A stretch of 64,000 nucleotides of DNA from assembly GCF_011250515.1 (NCBI RefSeq), contig NZ_JAANOP010000002.1:395226-459225 (forward strand), in the 5' to 3' direction. Of the stretch, positions 45,383-55,107 are shown one piece after another. The first letter of the stretch is position 1; every line of letters starts with the position of its first letter. The DNA is from Aquirufa ecclesiirivi. Lineage in GTDB: Bacteria; Bacteroidota; Bacteroidia; Cytophagales; Spirosomataceae. Both the position numbers and the translations under genes were made by a program. The notes below the pieces were generated by a model. It was not told the DNA's origin, did not search any database, and saw only the letters and a list, made by a program, of their open reading frames with translations.

Positions 45383-46762
45383 GTGGCCAAAGCCAAAACC
45401 TCTTTTATTTGTCAATCTTGTGGACAGTCCTCACCTAAATGGTTAGGTAAATGTCCTGCTTGTGGAGAATGGAATACTTTTGTGGAAGAACTCCTTGAAA
45501 CGACCATACATCCAGCTGAAGTTTGGAAAAATAAAAGCACTCATAGAACGGCTCCTGTACCTAAATTATTGCAGGAAATCAGCTTTGAGAGCAGTCCCAA
45601 ACTTCAATGTTCGGATGAAGAATTCAATCGGGTCTTAGGTGGAGGTATCGTTCCTGGAAGTTTAGTTTTGATCGGCGGTGAGCCAGGCATTGGTAAATCT
45701 ACCTTGCTGCTTCAAGTAGCGCTTTCTCTTCAAGGTCCAAGAATATTGTATGTCACAGGAGAAGAATCTGAACAACAGATAAAATTAAGAGCTGACCGTT
45801 TAGGACCAATTTCACAAGATTTATACATCTTGACTGAAACCAACACTCAACAAATCTTCAAGCATTTGGTCGATTTAGAGCCCGATCTAATCATCATTGA
45901 TTCCATACAAACCTTATATTCAGATCAAATAGAATCGGGTCCTGGTTCCGTTTCTCAAATCAGAGAATGTGCCTTGGAACTCATGAGATTTGCCAAAGAA
46001 AGTGGTACACCCATCTTTCTAGTAGGTCATATTACCAAAGAAGGTTCCATTGCAGGTCCCAAAGTATTGGAACATTTAGTGGACACAGTTCTCCAATTTG
46101 AAGGAGATCGAAATATGATTTACCGTATTCTTCGAACTACGAAAAACCGATTTGGAAGTACTTCAGAGCTAGGGATATATGAAATGCTCGGCAATGGTTT
46201 AAGGCCCGTAAGCAATCCATCTGAAATTCTCCTTTCTTCCAGAGATGAGCCTGCATCAGGCATAGCTATTGGAACCATTTTGGAAGGAAATAGACCCCTA
46301 TTGATTGAAATCCAGTCTTTAGTCACCCAAACTTCATATGCTACAGCGCAAAGAACTGCCACGGGATACGATGCCAAGCGATTGAATATGTTGTTGGCCG
46401 TATTAGAAAAAAGAGGAGGTTTTAGGCTAGGAACACAAGACGTGTTCTTGAATATAACGGGAGGTATCCGAGTGGATGATCCAGCCTTGGATTTAGCTGC
46501 TTGCATGTCTTTACTTTCTTCACATGAAGATAAAGTCATCGATTCCAGCATTTGTTTTGCTTCCGAAGTAGGTTTAGGGGGAGAATTACGTGCAGTCACA
46601 CGTATAGATCAACGCATCGCTGAGGCAGAAAAACTTGGATTTAAAGAGATTTGGATTAGTAAATACAATCAGAAAAGCATCAATTACAAAGCCAAAACGA
46701 TTAAGGTTCAAATGGCCAGTACTTGGATGGAAGTTATGATGAACATTTGGAAACGAACGTGA
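45383..46762 (+). CDS. radA: DNA repair protein RadA
   Basis: RadA is a RecA-like branch-migration helicase. The 459-residue protein starts with a zinc finger (CQSCG...CPACG), then the P-loop GGEPGIGKST (about residue 95), the hallmark KNRFGS motif near 250, and a C-terminal Lon-protease-like domain (SSICFASEVGLGGELRAV). It starts with GTG at 45383; an ATG at 45381 is in another frame, and homologues also begin at this MAKAKT-type sequence. Its end overlaps the convergent truA by 29 bp. Confidence 0.96.
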   Translation: MAKAKTSFICQSCGQSSPKWLGKCPACGEWNTFVEELLETTIHPAEVWKNKSTHRTAPVPKLLQEISFESSPKLQCSDEEFNRVLGGGIVPGSLVLIGGEPGIGKSTLLLQVALSLQGPRILYVTGEESEQQIKLRADRLGPISQDLYILTETNTQQIFKHLVDLEPDLIIIDSIQTLYSDQIESGPGSVSQIRECALELMRFAKESGTPIFLVGHITKEGSIAGPKVLEHLVDTVLQFEGDRNMIYRILRTTKNRFGSTSELGIYEMLGNGLRPVSNPSEILLSSRDEPASGIAIGTILEGNRPLLIEIQSLVTQTSYATAQRTATGYDAKRLNMLLAVLEKRGGFRLGTQDVFLNITGGIRVDDPALDLAACMSLLSSHEDKVIDSSICFASEVGLGGELRAVTRIDQRIAEAEKLGFKEIWISKYNQKSINYKAKTIKVQMASTWMEVMMNIWKRT

Positions 46763-47501
46763 TTTCTGGATAAGCAACTTCTATTAAATGTAATCCATGC
46801 GCAGGAACAGCCCTACCGGCTTGTTTTCTATCTTTCGCATCTAAAATCCTGATTAAATCAGCTTGATCCCATTTACCCAGCCCTATTTCAATCATGGTCC
46901 CAACCACCGCACGAACCATGCCGCGTAAAAAGCGATTTCCTTGAATCGTAAAAATCAATAGATTGCCTTCTTTTTTCCATTCTGCCCGACTTATTTGACA
47001 GTCGAAAGTTGTCACATCTGTTTTTACCTTAGAAAAACTCTGGAAATCTCGGTGATTCAAAAAAATTTGAGCTGCTTGATTCATTGCATCCAAGTTTAAT
47101 GGTGCTTCAAACCAATATGCATATTCGCTAGAAAAAGGATCTTTTGACTGACTAATACGGTATTCATAGGTTCTGCCTGTCGCATCAAAACGAGCATGAA
47201 AATCGTCTGGCACTTGATATACAGCTTGAATGGCCAAACTTGCTGGGAGTATTCGATTCAGTCGATATACCCAATCCACCTTTGGCTGATTTGCCTCTTC
47301 AAAAATATCAAAATGAGCAAATTGTTCGCGGGCATGAACACCCGTATCGGTTCGACTACTCCCCACTAAATCCACGGAAATACCAGCAATAGTACTCAGG
47401 GCCTTTTCAAGTTCTGACTGAACAGAAATGGCATTTTGCTGAATTTGAAATCCATGAAAAAAGCCGCCATCGTACGAAAACTGTAGTAGATAACGGCTCA
47501 T
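46734..47501 (-). CDS. truA: tRNA pseudouridine(38-40) synthase TruA
   Basis: A 255-residue enzyme that makes pseudouridine at positions 38-40 of tRNA anticodon stems. The catalytic Asp is in SSRTDTGVHA near residue 50, with the RYLLQFSYDGGFFHGFQ start and the C-terminal NRFLRGMVRAVVGTMIEIG block of the family. The last residues (VSKCSS) come from sequence overlapping the end of radA on the other strand. It is 18 bp downstream of purL on the same strand and probably co-transcribed. Confidence 0.96.
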   Translation of the reverse strand: MSRYLLQFSYDGGFFHGFQIQQNAISVQSELEKALSTIAGISVDLVGSSRTDTGVHAREQFAHFDIFEEANQPKVDWVYRLNRILPASLAIQAVYQVPDDFHARFDATGRTYEYRISQSKDPFSSEYAYWFEAPLNLDAMNQAAQIFLNHRDFQSFSKVKTDVTTFDCQISRAEWKKEGNLLIFTIQGNRFLRGMVRAVVGTMIEIGLGKWDQADLIRILDAKDRKQAGRAVPAHGLHLIEVAYPEITFVSKCSS

Positions 47502-47518
47502 TTCTATGGGTATTTTGT

Positions 47519-49747
47519 TTAATTCAATGCCTTTTCCAAGGCTGTATGGAATGATTCAGATGCCTTGGCTTGAGAAGAAACAATTTGTCCATCTACGATG
47601 AAATCATGACCCGTAACCACACCTAAAGCACTAAACTGAATCGTTTCTGACTTCAATTGAGCTTCAAATGCTGCTTGTTTTTCAGGAGCAACCGAGACCA
47701 AAACACGGCTTTGAGCTTCACCAAATAAGAAAGCATCTTGACGAATGTTTTTGTCGGAATTGATAGCAAAACCCATTTGACGGGGGAATGATGACTCAGC
47801 TAAAGCAATTAATAAACCACCATCCGATAAATCATGCGCTGATTGAATCAAGGATTGTTGAATCAAACGAGCAATACCGCCTTGTATTTTTTGTTCCGTC
47901 TCCAAAACAAAATGTGGAGATGGACTAGCTTTAACACCTTTATAGGAATACAAATATTCAGAAGAAGCGATATCATTCACACTTTCTCCTACCAAATAAA
48001 TCAAATCTCCTTCTTCTTTGAAATCTAAAGTCATTTTCTGACTCGCCTCCTCCAAGATTCCCAACATACCGATTGTTGGCGTTGGGAATACAGGACCTTC
48101 GTCAGACGATTGGTTATAAAAACTCACGTTTCCACCCGTAACTGGAGTTTCAAATGCCAAACAGGCTTTTCTCATACCTTTGATAGCACCTACAAACTGC
48201 CAATAGACCTCTGGTACATATGGATTACCGAAATTCAAGCAATTGGTGATTGCTACGGGCACCCCACCAGAACATACAATATTACGAGCTGCCTCCGCAA
48301 CAGCAATGGCACAACCCTCTTCCGGATCTGCATTCACGTAACGCGAGTTACAGTCGACCGTAATCACAATGGACTTATTAGACCCATGTACTTTCACTAC
48401 CGCAGCATCCGAAGGGGCATTGGTATTCCGATTGGCACGACCAATGGATGAATCATATTGTTCAGCTACCCATTTTTTAGAAGCAATGTTTGGGTGATTC
48501 ATTAGAAAATCAAATGCTTTACTCACTTCACCCGCTTCTAAATCGGCAACAGAATCTATCTTAAATTTCTTAAACTCTTGGTAATAAGCTGGTTCACGGT
48601 ATTCACGGTGATAGATTGGCGCGCCTCCGCCCAATACTAAATCGTCTGCCGGAACATCCGCTACCAATTGTCCATCTTGGAAGAATTGAAGACGTTTTGT
48701 GTCTGTCACTTCACCAATTTGTTCACAATTTAAATCCCACTTATCAAATATCTTTTTAGCCTCATGCTCTCTACCTTTCTCTACCACAATTAACATACGC
48801 TCCTGAGATTCTGATAACAGAATTTCAAAAGGTTTCATGTTCGGTTGACGCGTAGGAACTTTAGATAAATCAATAATCATTCCGTGTTCACCTTTGGCGG
48901 ACATTTCAGACGTAGAGCAAATAATACCTGCTGCACCCATGTCTTGAATACCAATCACACAACCTGCTTCAATAATTTCTAAAGAAGCTTCTAATAATAA
49001 TTTTTCTTGGAAAGGATCACCTACTTGTACCGCAGGTAATTTTTCTGATGACTTCGCTGTGATATCTTCAGAAGCAAAACTTGCTCCACCGATTCCATCT
49101 TTTCCGGTTGCTGAACCTACAATAAATACAGGATTACCAACACCATAAGATATAGCAGAAGCTTGTTTTCCAACTTTTAAAATACCTGCAGAAAAGGCAT
49201 TCACTAGAGGATTTGTGGAATAACAATCATCAAAGAATACTTCTCCCCCCACGGTAGGAATACCAAAGGCATTACCATAATCACCGATTCCTTTCACAAC
49301 ACCTTTTACTAACCACTTAGTTTTGGCTAATTCTATATTACCAAATCGCAAGGAGTTCAATTGAGCGATCGGACGAGCACCCATGGTAAAAATATCACGA
49401 TTGATACCACCTACACCTGTTGCTGCACCTTGATAAGGCTCTAAAGCAGAGGGGTGGTTATGCGATTCAATTTTAAAGGCACATCCTAAACCGTCGCCTA
49501 AATCCACCAAACCAGCATTTTCTTCACCGGCTTTAGCCAACATACGTGGAGAATCTTTTGGTAAGGTTTTCAACCAAACAATGGAGTTTTTATAACTACA
49601 GTGTTCAGACCACATGACAGAGAAAATAGATAATTCAGTAAAGTTAGGTTTGCGACCTAAAATCTCTTGAATGCGATCATATTCTTCTGGAAGTAAACCT
49701 AATTTTTTGGCAGTTTCGAGGGTGGGTAAGCTTTCGTTGGATTCCAC
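47519..49747 (-). CDS. purL: Phosphoribosylformylglycinamidine synthase subunit PurL (small type)
   Basis: PurL converts FGAR to FGAM in purine synthesis. About 742 residues is the short form that works with separate PurS and PurQ, not the fused large enzyme. Signature blocks: MWSEHCSYKNS with the catalytic His, ESHNHPSALEPYQGAATGVGG, FDDCYSTNPL-type metal region, and the second-half LCNSRYVN-type repeat as DCNSRYVNADPEEG. The GTG at 49747 is chosen over a TTG at 49798: the TTG lies within a perfect -7 box (49796-49803) and would add an unlikely CSIVCFPAISYIKI stretch. Homologues start a few residues before LPTLETAKKLG. Confidence 0.94.
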   Translation of the reverse strand: MESNESLPTLETAKKLGLLPEEYDRIQEILGRKPNFTELSIFSVMWSEHCSYKNSIVWLKTLPKDSPRMLAKAGEENAGLVDLGDGLGCAFKIESHNHPSALEPYQGAATGVGGINRDIFTMGARPIAQLNSLRFGNIELAKTKWLVKGVVKGIGDYGNAFGIPTVGGEVFFDDCYSTNPLVNAFSAGILKVGKQASAISYGVGNPVFIVGSATGKDGIGGASFASEDITAKSSEKLPAVQVGDPFQEKLLLEASLEIIEAGCVIGIQDMGAAGIICSTSEMSAKGEHGMIIDLSKVPTRQPNMKPFEILLSESQERMLIVVEKGREHEAKKIFDKWDLNCEQIGEVTDTKRLQFFQDGQLVADVPADDLVLGGGAPIYHREYREPAYYQEFKKFKIDSVADLEAGEVSKAFDFLMNHPNIASKKWVAEQYDSSIGRANRNTNAPSDAAVVKVHGSNKSIVITVDCNSRYVNADPEEGCAIAVAEAARNIVCSGGVPVAITNCLNFGNPYVPEVYWQFVGAIKGMRKACLAFETPVTGGNVSFYNQSSDEGPVFPTPTIGMLGILEEASQKMTLDFKEEGDLIYLVGESVNDIASSEYLYSYKGVKASPSPHFVLETEQKIQGGIARLIQQSLIQSAHDLSDGGLLIALAESSFPRQMGFAINSDKNIRQDAFLFGEAQSRVLVSVAPEKQAAFEAQLKSETIQFSALGVVTGHDFIVDGQIVSSQAKASESFHTALEKALN

Positions 49748-49795
49748 AATATCAATTTTAATGTAAGAAATGGCTGGGAAGCACACAATTGAGCA

Positions 49796-49803
49796 CAAAG
49801 GTA
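49796..49803 (-). promoter_or_regulatory. -7 promoter box for purL
   Basis: On the minus strand this reads TACCTTTG, a perfect TAnnTTTG. It overlaps the TTG that would give the longest purL frame and so argues for the GTG at 49747, with a leader of about 40 bases. No matching TTTG at -33 is evident. Confidence 0.4.
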
Positions 49804-49858
49804 ATAATTTTTGCTTGGAGGGAAACGATTACATCAGGATTATTCCGATTTATTTGGT

Positions 49859-50440
49859 CTATTTATCCCAATGTTCCTGCCAATACTTTTTATCCTCGAC
49901 TGTATCTAAATCTCGGAATTCTTCCTGGAAAGAAATCCATTGACAAATGTCTGGATGAGATTTCCAAAAAGGCCCAAATCCTTTATCTCCCTTCCAATCA
50001 TATAATTTCTGTTGGTGCTCAAAAGGAATCAAAACAGGCGGAGAAGATTGACCTTGAAATGAAGAGATCATGACATGGCTCGGATTTGATTCATGAGCTT
50101 CAACCAGGGCTTGAAGATGTTTTTCCTGGACAAATGGAGTATCTACGAGCATGACGAGAACAGGCTCTTTCCGAGGTGCCAATGCTCTCATACATTCAGA
50201 TAAGGTATTCCCTTGACCTAAAGCCCATTCTTGACTTTCCTGTATTTCTACACTTTCCTGAGAAATAATTGAACGAATGGAATCTTTTTCTGCTCCCAGC
50301 ACCACGACTATGGTATCAATAAAAGGAGCTTGCAAAACCTGCAAGCTCCTTTCTACTAATGTTTTATGACCTAATTGAATTAAAGCCTTAGGCTCACCTA
50401 GTCGGGAGGAAGACCCCGCTGCTAACAGAACTCCAATCAT
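49859..50440 (-). CDS. MocA-like molybdenum cofactor nucleotidyltransferase
   Basis: A 193-residue nucleotidyltransferase. The start IGVLLAAGSSSRLGEPKALIQLG is the MobA/MocA/IspD-type signature, and VLVMLVDTPFV carries the metal-binding Asp. MocA proteins cytidylate molybdopterin for xanthine-oxidase-family enzymes. The gene overlaps the large-subunit gene by one base (TAATG) and is in the same operon, which strongly suggests it prepares the cofactor for that enzyme. MobA (guanylyl) is the less likely alternative given the neighbours. Confidence 0.87.
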   Translation of the reverse strand: MIGVLLAAGSSSRLGEPKALIQLGHKTLVERSLQVLQAPFIDTIVVVLGAEKDSIRSIISQESVEIQESQEWALGQGNTLSECMRALAPRKEPVLVMLVDTPFVQEKHLQALVEAHESNPSHVMISSFQGQSSPPVLIPFEHQQKLYDWKGDKGFGPFWKSHPDICQWISFQEEFRDLDTVEDKKYWQEHWDK

Positions 50441-52620
50441 TAGACGTTTGAGATATCAAATGGTAAGGTCCTTACTCGCTTTCCAGTGGCTAAAAACACT
50501 GCGTTACATAAGGCAGGAGCTACTGGGGGTAGACCAGGTTCTCCTACACCTCCTGGTGCTTCGTTATTAGTCATTACGAATACTTCGATTTCAGGTATCT
50601 CACCTTGTCGAAGCACAGCGTAGTCATGAAAATTACTTTGCTGGGTTTGTCCTTGTACCACGGTAATTTCATTCTTGATGGCAGCTGTTAAACCCATGGT
50701 AATATTACTTTGCACTTGGGCTTTAATATTTCGAGGATTAATGGCCACACCGCAGTCAATCACCGAATATACTTTTTTAATAACCACTCCATTTCCTTGT
50801 TTTTCTACTACGATGGCGAGAGCACAGATGGAAGAAAAGGAACGAGCGATGGCAATACCTACGGCTTTTCCTTGAGCCTTTAGTTGTTGGTAATTCGACA
50901 ATTCAGCTAACTTCTTTAAAACACTTATGAATCGAGGAGAACCAGCCAACATGTCTAATCGAAATGCCAAAGGGTCTTTTTTAGCTTGATGAGCTAATTC
51001 GTCGATGAAGGATTCTTGACCAAATAAATTAGTTGAAGCATACACCGAGCGCCACCAAAGAATGGGGATTTTGGTTTTAACTAGACTAAAGGAGTTTCTT
51101 CTATTGGGGAAAGTATATGGACTATCGGGTAAATTGATACCTTCTTCTGCCCATGGATCAGGAGCATTGTCAATAGGAACTTGAAATACTTGATTTAAAA
51201 TAGAAGCTCCGTTTAAGCGATGTTCAAAAGCCAGCACCTTACCCTGTGCATCTAAAGCACCTTTCATCACAGATAACATTCCAGGACGGAAAGGTCCTTG
51301 TTGAGTATCATCTTCTCGAGTCCAAACGACTTTAACTGGAGCATTAATTTGCTTGGATAAATGCGCTGCTTCCAAGACATAATCGTAATAGGCTTTTCGA
51401 CCAAAGGCTCCTCCTAAGAAAGTAACATTAATTTTAACGTTTTCTTTTTTAATACCTAGATAAGCTGCTAGTTCAGTGACCAAGGAATCGGGACCTTGTA
51501 CAGGTGCCCACACTTCCACTTTACCATCTTGCACATAAACGGTAGCATTTTCGGGCTCCATGGGCGCATGTGCTAAAAAAGGTGTTTGGTAGGATGCCTC
51601 AATGACTTGATTAGCTCCAGCAAATGCTTTATTCACATCCCCTGTCAACGATTCTTTGTATTCAAAACCAGGAGATTTGCCTGCTTCTTTCAATTGATTA
51701 AAATACTTCTCCGTATTCATGTCATCAGCAGCGGTACTCTCCCATTCTATATCTAACAGTCGTTTCCCTTTTAGAGCAGACCAATAGGAATCAGCTAATA
51801 CGGCTACTGCTTCTGTACTTGCATGAGGCATTTTACGCTCCGTTTTAAGTACAAATTTTACACCTTGACTAGCGATTGCTTTTTCTCCTTGATAAGATTT
51901 TACTTTGGCATGTATACTTGGAGCATGAGCTATACTCGCATATAGCATACCAGGTATAACGACATCCATACCAAATTTAGCGGTTCCATTCACTTTGGAA
52001 GGAATTTCAGGTCTTGGAATGGATTTACCAATTTGGGTGAAATCGGCAGGATTTTTAAGGATAGGATTAGTAGGCACAGGTAATTTAGCTGCCGAGGCTA
52101 CTAATTCCCCGTAACCTAAACTGATGGATTTATTCTTTTGATATACACGTCCTTCTTTGGCATAGCAGGCACTTACTGGAACATGCCATTGATTTGCGGC
52201 AGCCTGTACAAGCATTTCTTTGACAGCAGCACCGACTGTTCGCATAGGTAAATATCGGGTACTTACGGATGAAGAGCCTCCTGACAATTGAGAGCCAAAT
52301 TTGGCTGAACCGTCTGAAGTAACTATTTCAACTTGATCTAAACGAACTTCCAATTCCTCAGCTATCAGCATGGGGATCGATTGGGATGTACCTTGACCCA
52401 TATCGGGTCTTGCATTAAATAAAGTTACTTTCCCTGATTCGTTGATCAGTACATAAGGATTTATTTCAACTCCAATATGTGGTTCATGAGCCATATTTTT
52501 GACTTTCACCCCTTTTCCATTGGCTAAATTTTCAAAACCAATAGCAAGAAAAGCTGCCGTTTGGGCGCTTATCTTGATAAAATCTCTTCTCGAGGTTTGC
52601 TTTGTTGTATTTGCGCTCAT
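50440..52620 (-). CDS. Molybdopterin-binding large subunit, xanthine-dehydrogenase family (IorB-like), Tat-exported
   Basis: A 726-residue hydroxylase subunit with a twin-arginine signal, [20 protein letters not shown], near residues 10-30. Family blocks are [39 protein letters not shown] and the C-terminal [15 protein letters not shown], whose Glu is the catalytic base. These Tat-exported two-subunit enzymes (isoquinoline 1-oxidoreductase type) oxidise aldehydes or N-heterocycles in the periplasm. It shares ATGA with the upstream 2Fe-2S gene, and TAATG with the MocA-like gene. There is no cytochrome c domain, so the electron acceptor is open. Confidence 0.93.
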   Translation of the reverse strand: MSANTTKQTSRRDFIKISAQTAAFLAIGFENLANGKGVKVKNMAHEPHIGVEINPYVLINESGKVTLFNARPDMGQGTSQSIPMLIAEELEVRLDQVEIVTSDGSAKFGSQLSGGSSSVSTRYLPMRTVGAAVKEMLVQAAANQWHVPVSACYAKEGRVYQKNKSISLGYGELVASAAKLPVPTNPILKNPADFTQIGKSIPRPEIPSKVNGTAKFGMDVVIPGMLYASIAHAPSIHAKVKSYQGEKAIASQGVKFVLKTERKMPHASTEAVAVLADSYWSALKGKRLLDIEWESTAADDMNTEKYFNQLKEAGKSPGFEYKESLTGDVNKAFAGANQVIEASYQTPFLAHAPMEPENATVYVQDGKVEVWAPVQGPDSLVTELAAYLGIKKENVKINVTFLGGAFGRKAYYDYVLEAAHLSKQINAPVKVVWTREDDTQQGPFRPGMLSVMKGALDAQGKVLAFEHRLNGASILNQVFQVPIDNAPDPWAEEGINLPDSPYTFPNRRNSFSLVKTKIPILWWRSVYASTNLFGQESFIDELAHQAKKDPLAFRLDMLAGSPRFISVLKKLAELSNYQQLKAQGKAVGIAIARSFSSICALAIVVEKQGNGVVIKKVYSVIDCGVAINPRNIKAQVQSNITMGLTAAIKNEITVVQGQTQQSNFHDYAVLRQGEIPEIEVFVMTNNEAPGGVGEPGLPPVAPALCNAVFLATGKRVRTLPFDISNV

Positions 52621-53105
52621 TTGGATTTTGTTTTAGATTGGCTTTGCATAGATTTGGCGGCAGCATGTATGGCTTTGCGCATGTCTTGGTAGGTACCACA
52701 TCGACAAATATTTCCTGCCAAAGCAGTATCGATATCTTGATCCGTTGGATTTGGATTGGAGTCTAATAAAGATGCAACAGCTAAAATCTGACCCGATTGA
52801 CAATAACCACATTGTGGAACTTGTTCTTTTATCCAAGCCAATTGAACTGGATGACTCGAAGTAGTAGATAAACCTTCTATACTAATTAATTTATCTTCCG
52901 GCTTAATACTTGATATCGGCGTTGAACAAGAGCGAATGGGTTTTCCGTTTAATAAAACAGTACAGGCGCCACAAAGCCCCATCCCACATCCAAATTTGGT
53001 CCCTGTCATCCCAATTTCATCTCGTATTACCCATAAAAGGGGCGTATCAGAAGCTACATCGACTAGATGTTTCTTCCCATTAAGTTTGATGCTGTACTTA
53101 CTCAT
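52617..53105 (-). CDS. 2Fe-2S subunit of the molybdenum hydroxylase
   Basis: A 162-residue electron-transfer subunit. The plant-type ferredoxin domain has [16 protein letters not shown] with its cysteines, and the second cluster domain has QCGYCQSGQ and [11 protein letters not shown]. Length and order match IorA/CoxS-type subunits. It has no signal of its own and probably travels with the Tat-bearing large subunit, whose start codon overlaps its stop (ATGA). It is the first gene of the three-gene operon. Confidence 0.95.
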   Translation of the reverse strand: MSKYSIKLNGKKHLVDVASDTPLLWVIRDEIGMTGTKFGCGMGLCGACTVLLNGKPIRSCSTPISSIKPEDKLISIEGLSTTSSHPVQLAWIKEQVPQCGYCQSGQILAVASLLDSNPNPTDQDIDTALAGNICRCGTYQDMRKAIHAAAKSMQSQSKTKSK

Positions 53106-53186
53106 GGCTTTGATTATAGATTAGATGATAAATTTACAATAAAATCAAATTCATTTCGTCTTAGATGGGAAAATTAAATAAGGCTT

Positions 53187-53194
53187 TACATTTG
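53187..53194 (+). promoter_or_regulatory. -7 promoter box directly before the 53199 methyltransferase
   Basis: TACATTTG is a perfect TAnnTTTG box and ends four bases before the ATG, predicting a leaderless mRNA. No convincing TTTG at -33 is present. Confidence 0.4.
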
Positions 53195-53198
53195 CAAG

Positions 53199-54371
53199 AT
53201 GCTATCCAAAGAAGAAATCAAATTTATTCAAGAACATGCCCACGATGACCCATATCAGTTAAGTCTGTCAAAGGGACAAAACAAGGGTATTTCCTTAGGT
53301 AAATTGGTTCCTCAGATTCAAGCTAGGCAGAAGTTAGCACAAAAATTACCTTCTTGGATAGCTCAAGAAGAAGTATTTTTCCCTCCCCAATTAAACTTAG
53401 AACAAGCATCTTCAGAGGTTACGGCACTTTTCAAGGCTAAATTGATTCAAGGAAAAATAATTGACTTAACGGGAGGTATGGGTGTCGACTCATGGGCATT
53501 TGCCCAGTTGGGGCATTCCGTGACGTATGTAGAAAGGGATGAAAAATTAGCCCAAATTACTCAATTCAATCATGGGGTATTATTGGGAGATTCCGTACAA
53601 CATTTACATGGTGACGGGATAGACTATATGAAAAAGCATACTTCGACTTGGGATTATATTTACCTAGATCCTGCTAGAAGGGGTTCCAAAGGAGAAAAAG
53701 TCATTTTATTGGAAGATTGTGAACCCAATGTGCTTGAACTATTACCCTATATTGAAGGGAACACTCAATTATTAATTAAAACTAGTCCCCTTCTTGATAT
53801 CAGTCGAGCTATACAAAGTTTACAAGGAGTAGATAAAGTTTGGATTATCGGAGTGAAAAATGAGGTAAAGGAATTACTATTTCTGAAATCGCAACACGCT
53901 ACAATGGATCCAATTATTGAAATCCATGAATTAAGTCTAAGTAATAGTCTGATATATCAAGGAAAATTAAGCGAAGAGCGTAAAGCACCAAATAAAATGG
54001 GGCCATTGGATCAATATTTATACGAACCTCATGCAGGTATACTAAAAGCTGGTTTCTTTAAATTAATAGCGGGAGATCCACTAATAAAATTAGGGCTTAA
54101 TACCCATTTGTATACTTCGCCTGAAAGAGAGGCTTCATTTCCTGGTCGACAGTTTAAAGTAATAGCTCAGGGAAATCCAGATAAAAAATGGATTGAGGCA
54201 CATATTCCTTCGGGAAAAGCCAACATCAGTACAAGAAACTTTCCGATGAGTCCAGAAGAAATACGAAAGAAATGGAAGATAAAAGAAGGGGGACCTTGGA
54301 CGCTATTTGCCTTTCAAGATGAGCATCAAAAAAATGTCCTGGCACTTACGGAAAAATGTCCATTAAATTGA
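53199..54371 (+). CDS. Class I SAM-dependent methyltransferase with THUMP-like C-terminal domain
   Basis: A 390-residue protein. The SAM-binding motif is IDLTGGMGVDSWAFA near residue 88, followed by VTYVERDEKLA (motif II acid) and YIYLDPARRGSKG, where DPAR replaces the DPPY of N6-adenine methylases. The C-terminal end (about 300-390) matches the THUMP-like domain of this Bacteroidota family in position and size. An RNA substrate is plausible from that domain, but this is inference. The divergent molybdenum hydroxylase operon starts 93 bp away, with no functional link. Confidence 0.87.
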   Translation: MLSKEEIKFIQEHAHDDPYQLSLSKGQNKGISLGKLVPQIQARQKLAQKLPSWIAQEEVFFPPQLNLEQASSEVTALFKAKLIQGKIIDLTGGMGVDSWAFAQLGHSVTYVERDEKLAQITQFNHGVLLGDSVQHLHGDGIDYMKKHTSTWDYIYLDPARRGSKGEKVILLEDCEPNVLELLPYIEGNTQLLIKTSPLLDISRAIQSLQGVDKVWIIGVKNEVKELLFLKSQHATMDPIIEIHELSLSNSLIYQGKLSEERKAPNKMGPLDQYLYEPHAGILKAGFFKLIAGDPLIKLGLNTHLYTSPEREASFPGRQFKVIAQGNPDKKWIEAHIPSGKANISTRNFPMSPEEIRKKWKIKEGGPWTLFAFQDEHQKNVLALTEKCPLN

Positions 54372-54394
54372 TTTCGTATTTTGACTAAAAAATT

Positions 54395-54402
54395 TACCTT
54401 TG
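54395..54402 (+). promoter_or_regulatory. -7 promoter box before the 54429 gene
   Basis: TACCTTTG, a perfect TAnnTTTG box, lies 26 bases before the ATG. A TTTC about 19 bases upstream is a near match to the -33 element. Confidence 0.35.
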
Positions 54403-54428
54403 TTCTTTATATTCAACAAATTAAGTCT

Positions 54429-55103
54429 ATGTCTAAGTATTTTTTCCTAGCAGTATTTGTTTTCGGAGCCTTCATAGGTCAAGCTCAAATATTTTCGGGT
54501 ATGACGGAGATTGAGCGTTCCAAAAAAGAAGGTTTTTTTACTTACTTAGCTACAGAGGAAAAATACGCCATAGAAAGCTGGAAAAACTATTTAAAGAAGT
54601 TTGGTCGAGTAGAAAATGGAAAAGGTGGAGCTATCAATAGTTATGATACGCGTATTACATCGATTTCTAAGAACTCATTCCCTTTATTGTCTAAAATTTC
54701 GGAAGAAAATAATAAAACAAAATTATTTGTTTCCATCGCTTTAGGCCCAGATGATTACATTCAAACGGGTCATGCCCAATTTAAAGAGGCCACCGCTTGG
54801 TTAGAGGATTTTATTGAGATTCTGAATTTAGAGGAAGCCGTAAGAAAGGAAGAGCAAAAGCTGGCAAATTTGACTAGTCAAAAGGTAAAAAACATGAAAT
54901 CGGCAGAAAGACTTGTTAGAGAATTAGAGGCAAATAAAAAGCAAACCGAATTATTAACGAAGAAATTAGAAGAAGCGAAATTAGAAAAAGAGAAATTACT
55001 CGCTAACCAAGAGCAAAATAAATTAGATCAAAAAGCAACTGAAGATGCTTTAATTCTTCAAAACCAAGCAGTAGAATCAGCAAAAAAGAAAATTAAAGAC
55101 TAA
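54429..55103 (+). CDS. Exported hypothetical protein with a C-terminal coiled coil
   Basis: A 224-residue protein. A signal peptide (SKYFFLAVFVFGAFIGQAQ) supports the ATG at 54429 over a TTG at 54381 that would bury it. The mature N-terminal part (about 20-135) is not recognised; the last 90 residues are a Lys/Glu-rich coiled coil (RLVRELEANKKQTELLTKKL). It is probably periplasmic. The next gene starts four bases after its stop and encodes another exported small protein, suggesting the two act together. Function unknown. Confidence 0.75.
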   Translation: MSKYFFLAVFVFGAFIGQAQIFSGMTEIERSKKEGFFTYLATEEKYAIESWKNYLKKFGRVENGKGGAINSYDTRITSISKNSFPLLSKISEENNKTKLFVSIALGPDDYIQTGHAQFKEATAWLEDFIEILNLEEAVRKEEQKLANLTSQKVKNMKSAERLVRELEANKKQTELLTKKLEEAKLEKEKLLANQEQNKLDQKATEDALILQNQAVESAKKKIKD

Positions 55104-55107
55104 ACCC

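Noticed and set aside
46120..46599. 159-residue frame antisense to radA
   Set aside because: It lies wholly inside radA on the other strand, has no family features and follows from the codon use of radA.
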